Of a DNA stretch of 64,000 nt, positions 32,900-42,830 are shown one piece after another. A program made the position numbers and the translations under genes. This DNA is from Flavobacterium hibernum. Lineage in GTDB: Bacteria > Bacteroidota > Bacteroidia > Flavobacteriales > Flavobacteriaceae. The stretch lies in NCBI RefSeq assembly GCF_000832125.1, contig NZ_JPRK01000019.1:17665-81664 (forward strand), in the 5' to 3' direction. Under the pieces are notes generated by a model that was not told the DNA's origin, did no database searches, and saw only the letters and a program-made list of their open reading frames with translations. The first letter of the stretch is position 1; every line of letters starts with the position of its first letter.

Positions 32900-35053
32900 T
32901 TAATTAAAATTTAAGTTATAAGTAAGTTTAAGAAAGTAAGAGCGTCCATATCCAAGCATCAAGGCTTGTGGACCAGCGGCATGAGTTCCTCCACCAGAAG
33001 CTCCACTACCTTGAGTAATCTGCACATTCGTAATATTGAATAAATTACGAGCTCCAAGTGTTACTTCAAATTGATTGTTAAAGAATGATTTTCGAACAGA
33101 TGCATCCATCCAGCTGTATGGATTAATTTTGTTTAGATAAAACTCTGCCTCGCCTTTTTCATTGGTTCCTGTTGCATATTGCTGCTGTTGCCCATTGTAT
33201 TTGTAATAAAGGGCAAACAGAGTATTCCATTTTGGAACATTGTATGAGATACTAGAGTTTAACTGTAAAGAATACAAGAATTTATCATCTGAAGTAATAC
33301 CCAACTCGGCTAAATCAAGTTTTTGAGAAATTCCAACTAGAGCGGCTCCAACTTTTACATTCCAGTTTTTATAGGCATATTGCTCTGTGGTCGAAATATT
33401 CCACATTTTATATTTATTGATATTGATGTACTTATATTTTGAAGGTGTAATTTGTGTCAATACCAAATCAATTCTGTCATCAACATCTAAAAAAGTTACT
33501 GCTAAATTATTAGCAATCTGTCCTCCCGATTTTAAATCGCAAGTTCTTTTAAAACTTACTTCGTATGATGTACTATTTTCCGGAACTAAATTAGGATTCC
33601 CTTGTACGTTGTGATTAGAGTCAACAAAATAAGTATAAAGTTCATCAAAATTTGGAGTACGATATGATTTACCTAATGAGGCTCTTGCTTCTAATCCTTT
33701 TTTGAAAAGATATCTTAAACCTAACGAACTAGCGTATTGATCTTTAAAAGTATTTTGAATGGAGTAACGAAGTCCCGGACGAATTGAAAGTTTATCTGAC
33801 AAGCTAATTTCTGCAACTGTAAAGATGTCATAATTTTCTAATCGCTTTCTAACATCTACAGACTGTAATCCATTATCTAAAAAAGTTCCCGCTGCACCGC
33901 TATAAAAACCATTTTCATTTGTGATTTCATACCCTAATTGAAAATCTACTTTTTTATTGTTGAAAAAATTACTTAATGTACCTGTAGAATAAAATACTTC
34001 TTTAGATTGATATGTAAATCTGTTATTGTTAGATTCTTTCTTTGTTTCCAATTGATAATCAAACAATTCAGCATCACGTTCCTGTTTTTGGTGTGATACA
34101 GAAACATTATAATTTAATTTGGAAAAAAGTTTTCCATTGGCATTCAAATGGTGATAAAAACGATTTGTCAAATAACGTTTATCTCTTGCAAAAAAAGTTT
34201 CAGGAAAAGGATAATTGTCTTGAGGAACTAACACTGGACTATAGAAATCAACATTTTCTCCGTAGTAATCAAATTTGTAAAAAATCTTGAAATTATCTTT
34301 CTGATAGCCAAGCATTGCGTTTCCAACCCATTGTTCTTTTGGCAGCCATGAATATCCTCGTAAATTATCATTAACTATATAATCTTTTCCTTGTTTATCA
34401 TCATAAAAACCTTTAAAATCATTATGATTTCCACCAATATTAACGTACCAGTTATCATTAAATTTATGTCCTACTTTAAGGGACTGAATATGTCTTCCTT
34501 TATCGCTAAGTGAATATTCATTACCAACAGTTTCCTCCTGAATAGTTGCGCTGATATCCCATTTATTAGCCCCTCCTTTCTTTGTAATAATATTTAAGAT
34601 TCCGGTCACGGCATTTGCTCCATGAGTAACTCCCATTGAACCTTCGATAATCTCGATGCGTTCTACATCGTCAAGATTTACCTGTGTTAAATCAACATTA
34701 GTTCCCATACCTGTATCACTTACTAAAGGTATATTATCAACTAAAATTTTAAAATACTGTGAATCTAATCCGAACATTGAAACCGTCGAACGTCCATCGC
34801 TTCCGCTATTCTGAACTGTAATATTTAAGTATTGATTTAAAACGTCTGATAGATTATTTGCTGCTAATTGCTTGATATCTTGTTTAGAAATTACGCGAAC
34901 ATTAAAAACAGATTTCTTAATAGACTGTGGTTCAATTTGTCCTGTAACAACTACTTCAGAAAGTTTTTCTCGCGATACAATGGTATCTTTTTGCTGAGCA
35001 AGAGAAATTTGACAAAAAACAAAAGCTGCAAAAAGGGTAAAATTTATTTTCAT
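32900..35053 (-). CDS. TonB-dependent outer-membrane receptor (heme/iron type, HmuR-like)
   Basis: The 717-residue protein has a signal peptide (1-19), a TonB-box region around SEVVVTG, a plug domain (SVFNVRVISKQDI, then IEIIEGSMGVTHGANAVTGILNIITKKG) and a 22-strand barrel with YGRSYFLKLTYNLNFN at the C-terminus, ending in Phe-Asn. A YRTPNFDELY stretch (about 470) is the FRAP/NPNL-like region of heme receptors (GKSYRTPNFDEL, then GNPNLVPENS), which supports heme or siderophore uptake. It lacks the long N-terminal SusC extension. Operon with the HmuY-like lipoprotein and divergent from the DUF6607 gene. Confidence 0.9.
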   Translation of the reverse strand: MKINFTLFAAFVFCQISLAQQKDTIVSREKLSEVVVTGQIEPQSIKKSVFNVRVISKQDIKQLAANNLSDVLNQYLNITVQNSGSDGRSTVSMFGLDSQYFKILVDNIPLVSDTGMGTNVDLTQVNLDDVERIEIIEGSMGVTHGANAVTGILNIITKKGGANKWDISATIQEETVGNEYSLSDKGRHIQSLKVGHKFNDNWYVNIGGNHNDFKGFYDDKQGKDYIVNDNLRGYSWLPKEQWVGNAMLGYQKDNFKIFYKFDYYGENVDFYSPVLVPQDNYPFPETFFARDKRYLTNRFYHHLNANGKLFSKLNYNVSVSHQKQERDAELFDYQLETKKESNNNRFTYQSKEVFYSTGTLSNFFNNKKVDFQLGYEITNENGFYSGAAGTFLDNGLQSVDVRKRLENYDIFTVAEISLSDKLSIRPGLRYSIQNTFKDQYASSLGLRYLFKKGLEARASLGKSYRTPNFDELYTYFVDSNHNVQGNPNLVPENSTSYEVSFKRTCDLKSGGQIANNLAVTFLDVDDRIDLVLTQITPSKYKYININKYKMWNISTTEQYAYKNWNVKVGAALVGISQKLDLAELGITSDDKFLYSLQLNSSISYNVPKWNTLFALYYKYNGQQQQYATGTNEKGEAEFYLNKINPYSWMDASVRKSFFNNQFEVTLGARNLFNITNVQITQGSGASGGGTHAAGPQALMLGYGRSYFLKLTYNLNFN

Positions 35054-35080
35054 TATTTTTATTCAGTCTTAATAATGATG

Positions 35081-35128
35081 CAAATATATAACTATTTTTA
35101 TTTGTTCTAAATAAAATCTCTATATTTG
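35081..35128. promoter_or_regulatory. divergent promoter region of the heme locus with inverted repeat
   Basis: On the - strand TATATTTG (complement of 35081-35088) and on the + strand TATATTTG (35121-35128, with TTG 16 bases before at 35102-35104) face away from each other. Between them TTATTT-GTTCT-AAATAA (35098-35114) is an inverted repeat placed where one regulator could control both directions. A Fur-like or heme-responsive protein is a guess; no regulator gene is linked. Confidence 0.5.
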
Positions 35129-35155
35129 CAAAAAATTAAAACAAAACAAAAAATT

Positions 35156-36058
35156 ATGATTTCAAAAAGCCTTTATTTATCGGCCTTTATGGCTTTGACT
35201 TGTGGTCTTGGTTTTAGTCAGGACAAGAAACAACAAGACATTAAATCAATTAAATCGATGTGTGGTTGTTACGAAGTGAAGTTTAATTTTACAGAAACTT
35301 TTAAATATCCTAAAGATTCTTTGACTTATAAATCTTCACCAACTAAACATGAATCAGCTTTAGAATGGGTAGAACTTTTAGAAGATACTCCAAACAAAAT
35401 TGTAATGCAGCACTTATTAATCGTAAGTGACGATATGATTATTAAACACTGGAGACAAGACTGGTTATACGAAAACACTGATTTATATTCATATGATAAA
35501 GGAACTTCTTGGAAATATAAAAAATTAGATAAAAAAGCTGTTAAAGGTCAATGGACTCAAAAAGTATATCAGGTAGATGATAGCCCAAGATACGAAGGTT
35601 CATCAACTTGGGTACATGTAGATGGTAAGGATTACTGGGCAAATATTGCCGATGCACCTTTACCAAGAAGAGAGCAAACTATACGTAATGACTATAATGT
35701 TTTAAAAAGAAGAAACATTCACGAAATTACTGCTACAGGATGGAATCATGAACAAGATAACGAAAAACTGATCAGAGATGACAGTGGAAAAGATGTTTTG
35801 TTAGCACAAGAAAAAGGAATGGATGTTTATACTAAAGTACCAGACATTAAATGTATCGCTGGACAAAAATGGTGGGTAGCAAATAATGCGCTTTGGAAAA
35901 ATGTTCGTGATAAATGGCAAACTCTTTTTGACAGACATAAAGATTTAAACCTTGAAGCTAAAGTTGACAGAAAAGCACTTTACTCTCTTTTGTTTGATCT
36001 AAAACCAACTGCTACTAAAGCAGAAAGTGATGCTATTATTGACAAATTTGTAAAATAA
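35156..36058 (+). CDS. DUF6607 family exported protein
   Basis: The 300-residue protein (ATG at 35156; the in-frame codon at 35126 lies inside the -7 element and is rejected) has a signal peptide (MISKSLYLSAFMALTCGLGFSQ) and family blocks KSMCGCYEVKFNFTETF, HWRQDWLYENTDLYSYD, SSTWVHVDGKDYWANIADAPLPRRE and KWWVANNALWKNVRDKW. I believe this is DUF6607; no activity is known to me. The Cys pair in MCGCYE near the mature N-terminus is notable. Its position back to back with a heme receptor operon suggests a role in heme or iron handling; this is inference from place alone. Confidence 0.8.
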   Translation: MISKSLYLSAFMALTCGLGFSQDKKQQDIKSIKSMCGCYEVKFNFTETFKYPKDSLTYKSSPTKHESALEWVELLEDTPNKIVMQHLLIVSDDMIIKHWRQDWLYENTDLYSYDKGTSWKYKKLDKKAVKGQWTQKVYQVDDSPRYEGSSTWVHVDGKDYWANIADAPLPRREQTIRNDYNVLKRRNIHEITATGWNHEQDNEKLIRDDSGKDVLLAQEKGMDVYTKVPDIKCIAGQKWWVANNALWKNVRDKWQTLFDRHKDLNLEAKVDRKALYSLLFDLKPTATKAESDAIIDKFVK

Positions 36059-36077
36059 AATTGTTTGTGTTGGTTGT

Positions 36078-36114
36078 AAAAAAGCCGATAATCCTTAGAT
36101 TATCGGCTTTTTCT
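36078..36114. terminator. terminator after the DUF6607 gene
   Basis: AAAAGCCGATAATC (36080-36093) pairs with GATTATCGGCTTTT (36098-36111) around CTTA, followed by T-rich sequence; can work on both strands. Confidence 0.9.
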
Positions 36115-36118
36115 TTTA

Positions 36119-36151
36119 ACAAAAAAACCGTCTGAATTAAATCAAACGGTT
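36119..36151 (-). terminator. terminator after SusCD pair 1
   Basis: AACCGT (36126-36131) pairs with ACGGTT (36146-36151), extended with two mismatches; a T run follows on the - strand. It resembles the one after SusCD pair 2 at 41.1 kb. Confidence 0.7.
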
Positions 36152-36203
36152 AAATATATAAATTCACATAGTTCAAAATGCCGTTAAGACATTTATAGCC
36201 ATT

Positions 36204-37676
36204 TTACAATTCGTTTTGAATTATTAAAGGATTGGCATTTATTTCGTCTACTGGAATTAACCATTGCCATCTCTTATCTCCAGCAGGAACAACAAAAACT
36301 CCTCCTACAATCGACGAATCATGATTTGCTCCTGTACGATCTAAACTAGAGTTTGTTCTTTTTAGATCAAAAAATCTAAAGCCTTCTCCCCACAATTCTA
36401 TCCTTCTTTGTAATAATATTTCATCAACTAGGGCTTGTCCAGTATTTGTAGACAGTACATATTTAGGATCCCTTGCTTTCTCTAATTCAAAAAGTATATC
36501 AGCAGCATCTGCTTGACCCAATCTTGCTTTTGCCTCTGCTTCTATTAGATACATTTCTGCAGCACGCATATATGGCACATCACATCTACTATCACCAGTA
36601 CTTATTGATAAAAATTTCTGACTTGTGTAAGGGAATTTAGAAAAATTACTCGCTAGCGATAAACCAGGATGTTTACCATCTACACTAAATATAGTTGATC
36701 TTACATCTGTTGAAGGGATTAAATTATACAACTTGCTATTAATTGCTTTTGGACATGAACGAATAACGGTCGAATTGTAGTTTCTGGACATATAAGCCCC
36801 AAAATTTCCAAAATATTCTGTTTGAACTTCATTAATATGACTACCCCACATCCACTCTCTATTATTATAGTCATTAAATCCTGCACCATATTCTGCAACA
36901 GACATTAAACTTATTCCTGTTCTAGCTTTTTTAGCATAATCTGCCGCAACAGCCCAATTACCTTGTGTTAATGCTACTCGAGCTTTTAGACCTTGCGCAA
37001 CATTTAAATTTAAATGAGATTTGTTTGGTCTAGGATATCCTATTAATAAATTATTAGCTTCATCTAAATCTTTATTAATTTGAGCATACACTTCTTCTAC
37101 TGTAGAACGAGGAAACTTTTCATTTCCAACTGTTAAGATAATAGGAACTCCTAATTGAGTATTATCTTGACCATTTACATATCGTTTGCTGTATAACTGT
37201 ACCAATTGAAAATGACAAAATGCTCGATACAAAAGAGCCTGACCTTTTACAATATTTTTATCAGCAGTTGAGCCAATTGCCACATCTGTTGCATTTATTA
37301 TTGTATTGGCATTTCGTATTATTCTATAATAGGTTCTGTAAGGATATCTAATATCCACAGCATTTATATTTTGCAATGCGCTCCAATTATAGACTGCTAA
37401 AAACCAACCATTTGTTACTGGAAAAACGATATCATCACCGGCAATGTCTGTTTGTTGCATTAAACCACCTAAACCTGATTGGCTCTGATCTTCATATCTT
37501 ATATATAATGATCTATGAATACCATTTAATGTTGTCATTAAATTTTCTGTTGTCTTTGTCGCTGCATCATAATCTACAAATTCCGTTGGCTTTTTATCCA
37601 AGAATTCTTCTGAGCATGATGACAAAACAACCATCGAAACTGCACAAAAAAGCAGTTTTATATAATTTGATTTCAT
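36204..37676 (-). CDS. SusD/RagB family nutrient-binding lipoprotein (pair 1)
   Basis: The 490-residue protein has a lipoprotein signal (MKSNYIKLLFCAVSMVVLSSC, lipid Cys21), the SusD N-terminal block around SEEFLDKKPTEFVD, TPR-like helices, and the family signatures ALLYRAFCHFQLVQLY, YMRAAEMYLIEAEAKARLG, ILLQRRIELWGEGFRFFDLKR and the ending WLIPVDEINANPLI. SusD proteins cap SusC channels on the cell surface and bind the ligand, usually a glycan but also peptides. It follows its SusC partner by 11 bases. No enzyme gene lies near, so the ligand cannot be inferred. Confidence 0.95.
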   Translation of the reverse strand: MKSNYIKLLFCAVSMVVLSSCSEEFLDKKPTEFVDYDAATKTTENLMTTLNGIHRSLYIRYEDQSQSGLGGLMQQTDIAGDDIVFPVTNGWFLAVYNWSALQNINAVDIRYPYRTYYRIIRNANTIINATDVAIGSTADKNIVKGQALLYRAFCHFQLVQLYSKRYVNGQDNTQLGVPIILTVGNEKFPRSTVEEVYAQINKDLDEANNLLIGYPRPNKSHLNLNVAQGLKARVALTQGNWAVAADYAKKARTGISLMSVAEYGAGFNDYNNREWMWGSHINEVQTEYFGNFGAYMSRNYNSTVIRSCPKAINSKLYNLIPSTDVRSTIFSVDGKHPGLSLASNFSKFPYTSQKFLSISTGDSRCDVPYMRAAEMYLIEAEAKARLGQADAADILFELEKARDPKYVLSTNTGQALVDEILLQRRIELWGEGFRFFDLKRTNSSLDRTGANHDSSIVGGVFVVPAGDKRWQWLIPVDEINANPLIIQNEL

Positions 37677-37687
37677 ATTATCTAAAA

Positions 37688-40600
37688 TTAAAAATTTAAG
37701 TTAAGTTCTAATGAGAATACTCTTGAAGGAATGTACCTGTTTTGAGTTGTACCATTAAAAGTTTGCGTTGGATCCATACCTTGACGTTTTGTAAACAACA
37801 ATAAGTTTTCTCCATTAATGTAAATACTTGCATTATCAATAGATAATTTTGAAATCAGATCTGAAGGAAGCTTATAAGACAAATTAATTTGTCTCAACGC
37901 TAAATAATCTGATCCTTTTAACCATCTGTCTGAAGCAGCAGAAGACTGCGTATTTCTATTAATATCTAAACGTGGAACATCAGTAATATCCCCAGGTTTT
38001 TGCCATCTTCTAAATATATCAGTGCTAAATGCTGAACCATAATTATTTCCTGTTTGCATTAATTCTCGATAATTATTATCGTACATTTTACCTCCTATTT
38101 GGTACGAGAACATTGCTTCGAGCTGAATGCCTTTGTATTTAAGAGTTGTACCGAAACTACCAAACAAATCAGGAATTGCAGAACCTGCATAATGGTACAA
38201 AGCTTTATTTTGATCTGTCGTTACATTTACACCATTTACAACTCTTGCGGTTGGATCACTTGCCGTCATTAAATTTGGGTCGGCCACATATAGAGCATAA
38301 CCATCTGCTGAATCAACCCCATACCAACTTCTTAACCAGTAATCATAAATTGATCTGCCTACCATAAGTTTTTTTGTAACATCGATAATTTCACTTTGTG
38401 GCAAACTTGTAATTTCATTATGAATCGTTGAAGCGTTAATATTTAATCCCCATGAAAAGTTTTGAGTTTTAAGAACTATACCATCTAATGAAACCTCAAA
38501 ACCTCTGTTTACCATAGAACCAATATTTTCAACTCTATCATCTAATCCAGATGACAATGGATTTGGTACCGAAAAAATAAGTCCATCAGTACTTCTATTA
38601 TAATACTCCACACTACCTCTTAGTCTGTTTTTAAACAACCCAAATTCAACTGCAATATCTCTTTGTGTATTAACCTCCCATTGCAAATTAGGGGCTGCTG
38701 CAGCATAAGTAATTATACCACCCTCATTCCCGTTATTATAGCCCAAACTATACGTTGCCTGGTTTATGTAGTAATTTAATCCTCCAATCTTTGTACCTGC
38801 GTCGTTTGTGTTATTGGTAATGTGAGAATCATTACCTACACCCCCAATAGATGCTCTTAATTTCAAGTCATTTACCCATGAACTTTCACTCAAGAAGTTT
38901 TCTTTAGTAAGTACCCAAGCTCCACTTAAAGACCAGAAATTCCCCCAACGATAGTCTTTATGAAATTTTGAAGATCCGTCTCTACGAAATGATGCGGAAA
39001 AAATATATTTATCCATATAGTCATATCCTACTCTCGAAAAATAAGATTCAGTAGCATAATTTCTTGTATACGATGTTAAATTTGTTGTAGTAATATAATC
39101 GACAAATTCTACAATATCAGGGACAACTTGCCCTATTTTTGTTCCTGTAGTAAATGCTGACGCATAATCAAAACTTTCGTGACCTAACAACGCTGTAATC
39201 GAATGATTTCCTAATTTTTTATTATAGTTCAACAACTGATTAAAAGTTGTTCCTGTTAAAACGCGATCCTCCTTAGACATCAAGCCTGTTGGAGCGCCAT
39301 CCCCTATTAAAGTATTGTAGATGATGTTTCTATTAGAATACGTTTTATCAATAGAAATATTGGTGGTAAATTTGAAATCTCTTAAAAAAGCGATCTCAAA
39401 ATATGTTCTTCCTGAAAGTGCTGTTGCTTTAACATTATCAGTATTATTTAATGTTTCATAAACTACGTTTCTACCGTTTGCCGCTCCAGATCCACGTGCA
39501 GTCGAATATACTTTGTTACCATTTACATCATACACATAATCTCCATTTGCAGTATGATCATGAACTGGATATATTGGTCCCATATATCTCATTGCGCGAA
39601 ATGGGTTACTAAAAGAATTTGTATTCTCTACGCCGTCAACTCCTAAATTAGAATTAGTAAAGGTTGCTGAAAGATTAACACCTGTTTTAAACCAATCATT
39701 TAAACTTGTATTTAAATTTAGTCGACCAGTTGTTCTTTCAAAATCGGATTTTCTTAGATATCCATCTTCATTTAAATATCCTAATGAAGCAAAATAATTT
39801 GATTTTTCAGATTTACCCTGATAAGCAAAATCAACATTTTGACGAACTCCGGCTCTTTCTAATTGTTTTTCCCAATTCAAATCTTCAGGATACAATAGTT
39901 GTGCATCAGGATTTAGTTTTCCGTCAGTCCCAACAATACTTGCATTTGGCACATTAAAAGGGTTTGTTACCAATACAACAGGAACTCGACCAGATGCATA
40001 AGTGTTAGCAGCATCTATTTGTGCTTGTGTTCCCATCGGACGGCTATTTCTAATTGCTTCCCACTCCAGAGGATAATAATCGTAAGCATTTACTCTATCA
40101 TAATCTTTAATTGCGCGAGAAGTCATACTTGTACTCATGTTTAAAGAAAACTTATCTTTAGACGATTTACCAGTTTTTGTTGTAATAATAATAACTCCGT
40201 TTGCAGCTTTCGAGCCATATAATGAAGTCGATGCAGCATCTTTTAAAACACTTAAACTTTCAATATCATTTGAGTTTATATTACTGATATCTCCCGCAAA
40301 CGGAACTCCATCAACAATATACAACGGATTATTTGACCCATTAACAGAACTAAACCCGCGTATTCTCACTTCTGGTGCGGCACCAGGCTGTCCTCCTGAA
40401 CTTTGAATTTGCACTCCAGATGTATTTCCCTCAATAACCGAAAGTGCATTAGTTAATGGTCTGCTTGAAAGTTGCTCTGATTTTATTTGAGTTGCAGATC
40501 CGGTGTAAGTAGATTTTTTTGTTTTACCATACGCAACTACTACAACTTCATCTAAATCTTTTCCATCTTCCTTCATAGTAGCATTAACAACAATTGAAGA

Positions 40601-40855
40601 TCCAACTGTTATAGCCATATCTTTCATTCCCATGTAGGTGAACACAAGAATATCTCCTGTTTTAGCCTGAATAGTATATTTTCCATCAAGATCTGATTGG
40701 ACACCACTCTTCGTGCCTTTGACTACGACATTTACATTTGGAATTGGTCCTAAGGCATCAGAAACGACACCAGTAATTTTTCTGTCTTGTGCAAATGTTA
40801 ATTGCATAGCCAGAATACAAAAAAGCGTAATTAAGCCTTTTAATTTTTGTTTCAT
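37688..40855 (-). CDS. SusC/RagA family TonB-linked outer-membrane protein (pair 1)
   Basis: The 1055-residue protein has a signal peptide (1-22, ending in AQ), a carboxypeptidase-regulatory-like domain (about 27-100: ITGVVSDALGPIPNVNVVVKG), the SusC TonB box region (LDEVVVVAYGKTKK), a plug (about 120-230, with the VRIRGFSSVNGSNNPLYIVDG and SLYGSKAANGVIIITTK signatures) and a large beta barrel ending in FSLELNLNF. It imports oligomers with the partner SusD using TonB energy. The upstream region (40856-40915) is partly alike to that of the second SusC gene. It shares about half of its N-terminal residues with SusC 2, so the pairs are paralogs. Confidence 0.95.
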   Translation of the reverse strand: MKQKLKGLITLFCILAMQLTFAQDRKITGVVSDALGPIPNVNVVVKGTKSGVQSDLDGKYTIQAKTGDILVFTYMGMKDMAITVGSSIVVNATMKEDGKDLDEVVVVAYGKTKKSTYTGSATQIKSEQLSSRPLTNALSVIEGNTSGVQIQSSGGQPGAAPEVRIRGFSSVNGSNNPLYIVDGVPFAGDISNINSNDIESLSVLKDAASTSLYGSKAANGVIIITTKTGKSSKDKFSLNMSTSMTSRAIKDYDRVNAYDYYPLEWEAIRNSRPMGTQAQIDAANTYASGRVPVVLVTNPFNVPNASIVGTDGKLNPDAQLLYPEDLNWEKQLERAGVRQNVDFAYQGKSEKSNYFASLGYLNEDGYLRKSDFERTTGRLNLNTSLNDWFKTGVNLSATFTNSNLGVDGVENTNSFSNPFRAMRYMGPIYPVHDHTANGDYVYDVNGNKVYSTARGSGAANGRNVVYETLNNTDNVKATALSGRTYFEIAFLRDFKFTTNISIDKTYSNRNIIYNTLIGDGAPTGLMSKEDRVLTGTTFNQLLNYNKKLGNHSITALLGHESFDYASAFTTGTKIGQVVPDIVEFVDYITTTNLTSYTRNYATESYFSRVGYDYMDKYIFSASFRRDGSSKFHKDYRWGNFWSLSGAWVLTKENFLSESSWVNDLKLRASIGGVGNDSHITNNTNDAGTKIGGLNYYINQATYSLGYNNGNEGGIITYAAAAPNLQWEVNTQRDIAVEFGLFKNRLRGSVEYYNRSTDGLIFSVPNPLSSGLDDRVENIGSMVNRGFEVSLDGIVLKTQNFSWGLNINASTIHNEITSLPQSEIIDVTKKLMVGRSIYDYWLRSWYGVDSADGYALYVADPNLMTASDPTARVVNGVNVTTDQNKALYHYAGSAIPDLFGSFGTTLKYKGIQLEAMFSYQIGGKMYDNNYRELMQTGNNYGSAFSTDIFRRWQKPGDITDVPRLDINRNTQSSAASDRWLKGSDYLALRQINLSYKLPSDLISKLSIDNASIYINGENLLLFTKRQGMDPTQTFNGTTQNRYIPSRVFSLELNLNF

Positions 40856-41386
40856 TATTATATCTTTTTTAGTTATTGGGAACGAACTTAAAAATTTAAA
40901 ATAATTTTAACAAGAATAATATACCATTTAACAATATTAATTGTAATCTTTTTACATATAAAAAATTAATTACAAAAAGTATATATGTTAATATTTGGCT
41001 TTAAAAACAGAATCAATGCATAAAAAACAAAAAACAAAGTAAGAATTGTCTTAAATATTTGATTTTACAGAAAAACTACTTCCGATTTACTTTATGCAAA
41101 AAAAAACCGCCTAAAAATCAAATTAGACGGTTATTTAACCCTTATTTTTTACATATAGCTTACTAATTCAAACACGTAAAAAGAAAATATAAGGATAATA
41201 TTTTTGAATAAAATCGTTTACATTTTATAATGTAAAAAGAAAAACCATTTTAATAAGTGAGAAATCAAAATTCCAAATATGAGCGAAAATTAATACAAAT
41301 TAAAACGGTTTCCTATAAAAATTTCAAATTTAACGTAATAAAAATATTACAAATAAAAAACTTGCATTGTTACGCAATTAAGAAAA
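40856..41386. other. 531-base A/T-rich gap between the two SusCD pairs
   Basis: The right half contains the terminator of pair 2 (41096-41132). The left part holds the promoter region of pair 1, where GAACGAACTTAAAAATTTAAAA (about 40881-40902) resembles the region before the second SusC gene. I find no TAnnTTTG element in a good position, no small gene and no regulator. Confidence 0.5.
41096..41132 (-). terminator. terminator after SusCD pair 2
   Basis: AACCGCCTAA (41105-41114) pairs with TTAGACGGTT (41123-41132) with one mismatch; a T run follows on the - strand. It lies about 255 bases beyond the SusD stop, so the mRNA would have a long 3' tail. Confidence 0.65.
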
Positions 41387-42820
41387 TCATCTATTATTAT
41401 TTATATCTGCTGGAATCAACGGATTTGAATCAATTTCTGCTTGTGGAATTTTCAAGAAAAACCTTTTATCATCAGCAATTAAACTAGCTGTAGTTGTTAT
41501 TCGCTGATTTCCTGTTCTAAGAATAGGCCTTCTTAAGCGTTTTGCATCAAACCATTCCACTCCGTTTTCTGCATATAATTCCTTTCTTCTTTCTACAAGT
41601 ATTTCATCAATTAAAGCGGAGCCTGTTACGGTTGATTTTACAGCATTTACATCTCTATTTTTTTGCAAAGTATACAGTAAATTATGCCCTCCGGCATCAT
41701 CTCCAAGTCTAACTTTTGCTTCTGCTTCAATCAAAATCATTTCGGGAGTTCTAATAATGGCATTATCTCCAGTAAAACTAAAAGAGAACTTACGGGTTGT
41801 CCAATATCTATAATCATCTACATTAACAATGGCAGCGCTTTTTCTCTGAAAATAGCCCCTCACATCTGTAGGAGAAAACAAACTGACAAAATCACGATTA
41901 ATATATGTTGCAGCGTATGGACCTGCCACATGATCTATCATTACGGCCGGTGCATTATAATAATAGTTCGTCTGATCTGCCCTTTGAGCACTTCCCCAAA
42001 TCCATTCGATATTGGAGTAATCGTCAAAACCTGAACGATAACCAGCGGCATTTAAAACCGATGATGGGTTTCCTCCATAGGCGGCATTCGCAGCAATTGC
42101 AGCATCAGACCATTTACCCATTACTTGATAAACCTGAGCTAAAATGCCATTCGCAACATCTTTATTAATATAAGATTTTCCTAAACGTTCATCTGTTAAA
42201 CCATCTACTGCTTTTCTTAGATCAGAAACAATAAATTCATACAGCTCTCCTACAGTTGACATTGATCCTCCTACGTTTGCGGGAGTGGTATAAATAGGTG
42301 GGGCAGGATAATTTATATCTACAGAATAGGAGGGACAAAATTCCAGAACTAATTGATGGTAGAAAAAACCTCTTAAAGCATATCCATAACTAACAAGTTC
42401 GTTTTTATCTTGTAAAGATAATGTTGTACTTTCTTCTACTCCTAAAATTAAGGCGTTTGCCTGATTAATCATATAATAACAGTAGTTCCAAGTAAAAGTG
42501 GTTCTTCTGTAGGTAGGTTCTCTGTTTGCATTTGAATAATCAAATCCAAACCAGTTATCAGTCTGAATCAAATCATTACCCTTGACACTTCTCGCAAAAA
42601 AAATGGAATTCAGACCAGCAGAGTCTGTACTTGTAAATTGCCCTCTAAATCGTCTCATTATTCCTGAGATAAATGCTTCAACTCCTTCTCTGGAATTAAA
42701 AACAACATTTTCAGAAACTTCGCCTGTTGGTTGTGGTTCATCAAGGAAATCCTTGCTGCATCCTGTCATTATAAACAATGCCAATAAGGCAATGATACTT
42801 TTTGAAATTATATTTTTCAT
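41387..42820 (-). CDS. SusD/RagB family nutrient-binding lipoprotein (pair 2)
   Basis: The 477-residue protein has a lipoprotein signal (MKNIISKSIIALLALFIMTGC, lipid Cys21) and SusD marks: KDFLDEPQPTGEV at the mature start, YALRGFFYHQLVLEF, IRTPEMILIEAEAKVRLG, ILVERRKELYAENGVEWFDAKRLRRP and FFLKIPQAEIDSNPLI at the end. The overall plan matches the SusD of pair 1, but the ligand-facing middle differs greatly, which suggests different ligands. It follows its SusC partner by 10 bases. Confidence 0.95.
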   Translation of the reverse strand: MKNIISKSIIALLALFIMTGCSKDFLDEPQPTGEVSENVVFNSREGVEAFISGIMRRFRGQFTSTDSAGLNSIFFARSVKGNDLIQTDNWFGFDYSNANREPTYRRTTFTWNYCYYMINQANALILGVEESTTLSLQDKNELVSYGYALRGFFYHQLVLEFCPSYSVDINYPAPPIYTTPANVGGSMSTVGELYEFIVSDLRKAVDGLTDERLGKSYINKDVANGILAQVYQVMGKWSDAAIAANAAYGGNPSSVLNAAGYRSGFDDYSNIEWIWGSAQRADQTNYYYNAPAVMIDHVAGPYAATYINRDFVSLFSPTDVRGYFQRKSAAIVNVDDYRYWTTRKFSFSFTGDNAIIRTPEMILIEAEAKVRLGDDAGGHNLLYTLQKNRDVNAVKSTVTGSALIDEILVERRKELYAENGVEWFDAKRLRRPILRTGNQRITTTASLIADDKRFFLKIPQAEIDSNPLIPADINNNR

Positions 42821-42830
42821 ATATTTTATT

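Noticed and set aside
35126..35155. Longer start for the DUF6607 protein
   Set aside because: The codon is not ATG, overlaps the -7 element and precedes a clear signal peptide start at 35156.
41257..41487. 76-residue + strand frame after SusD 2
   Set aside because: It overlaps the SusD 3' end on the other strand and is a Lys/Tyr/Ile-rich product of A/T-rich sequence.
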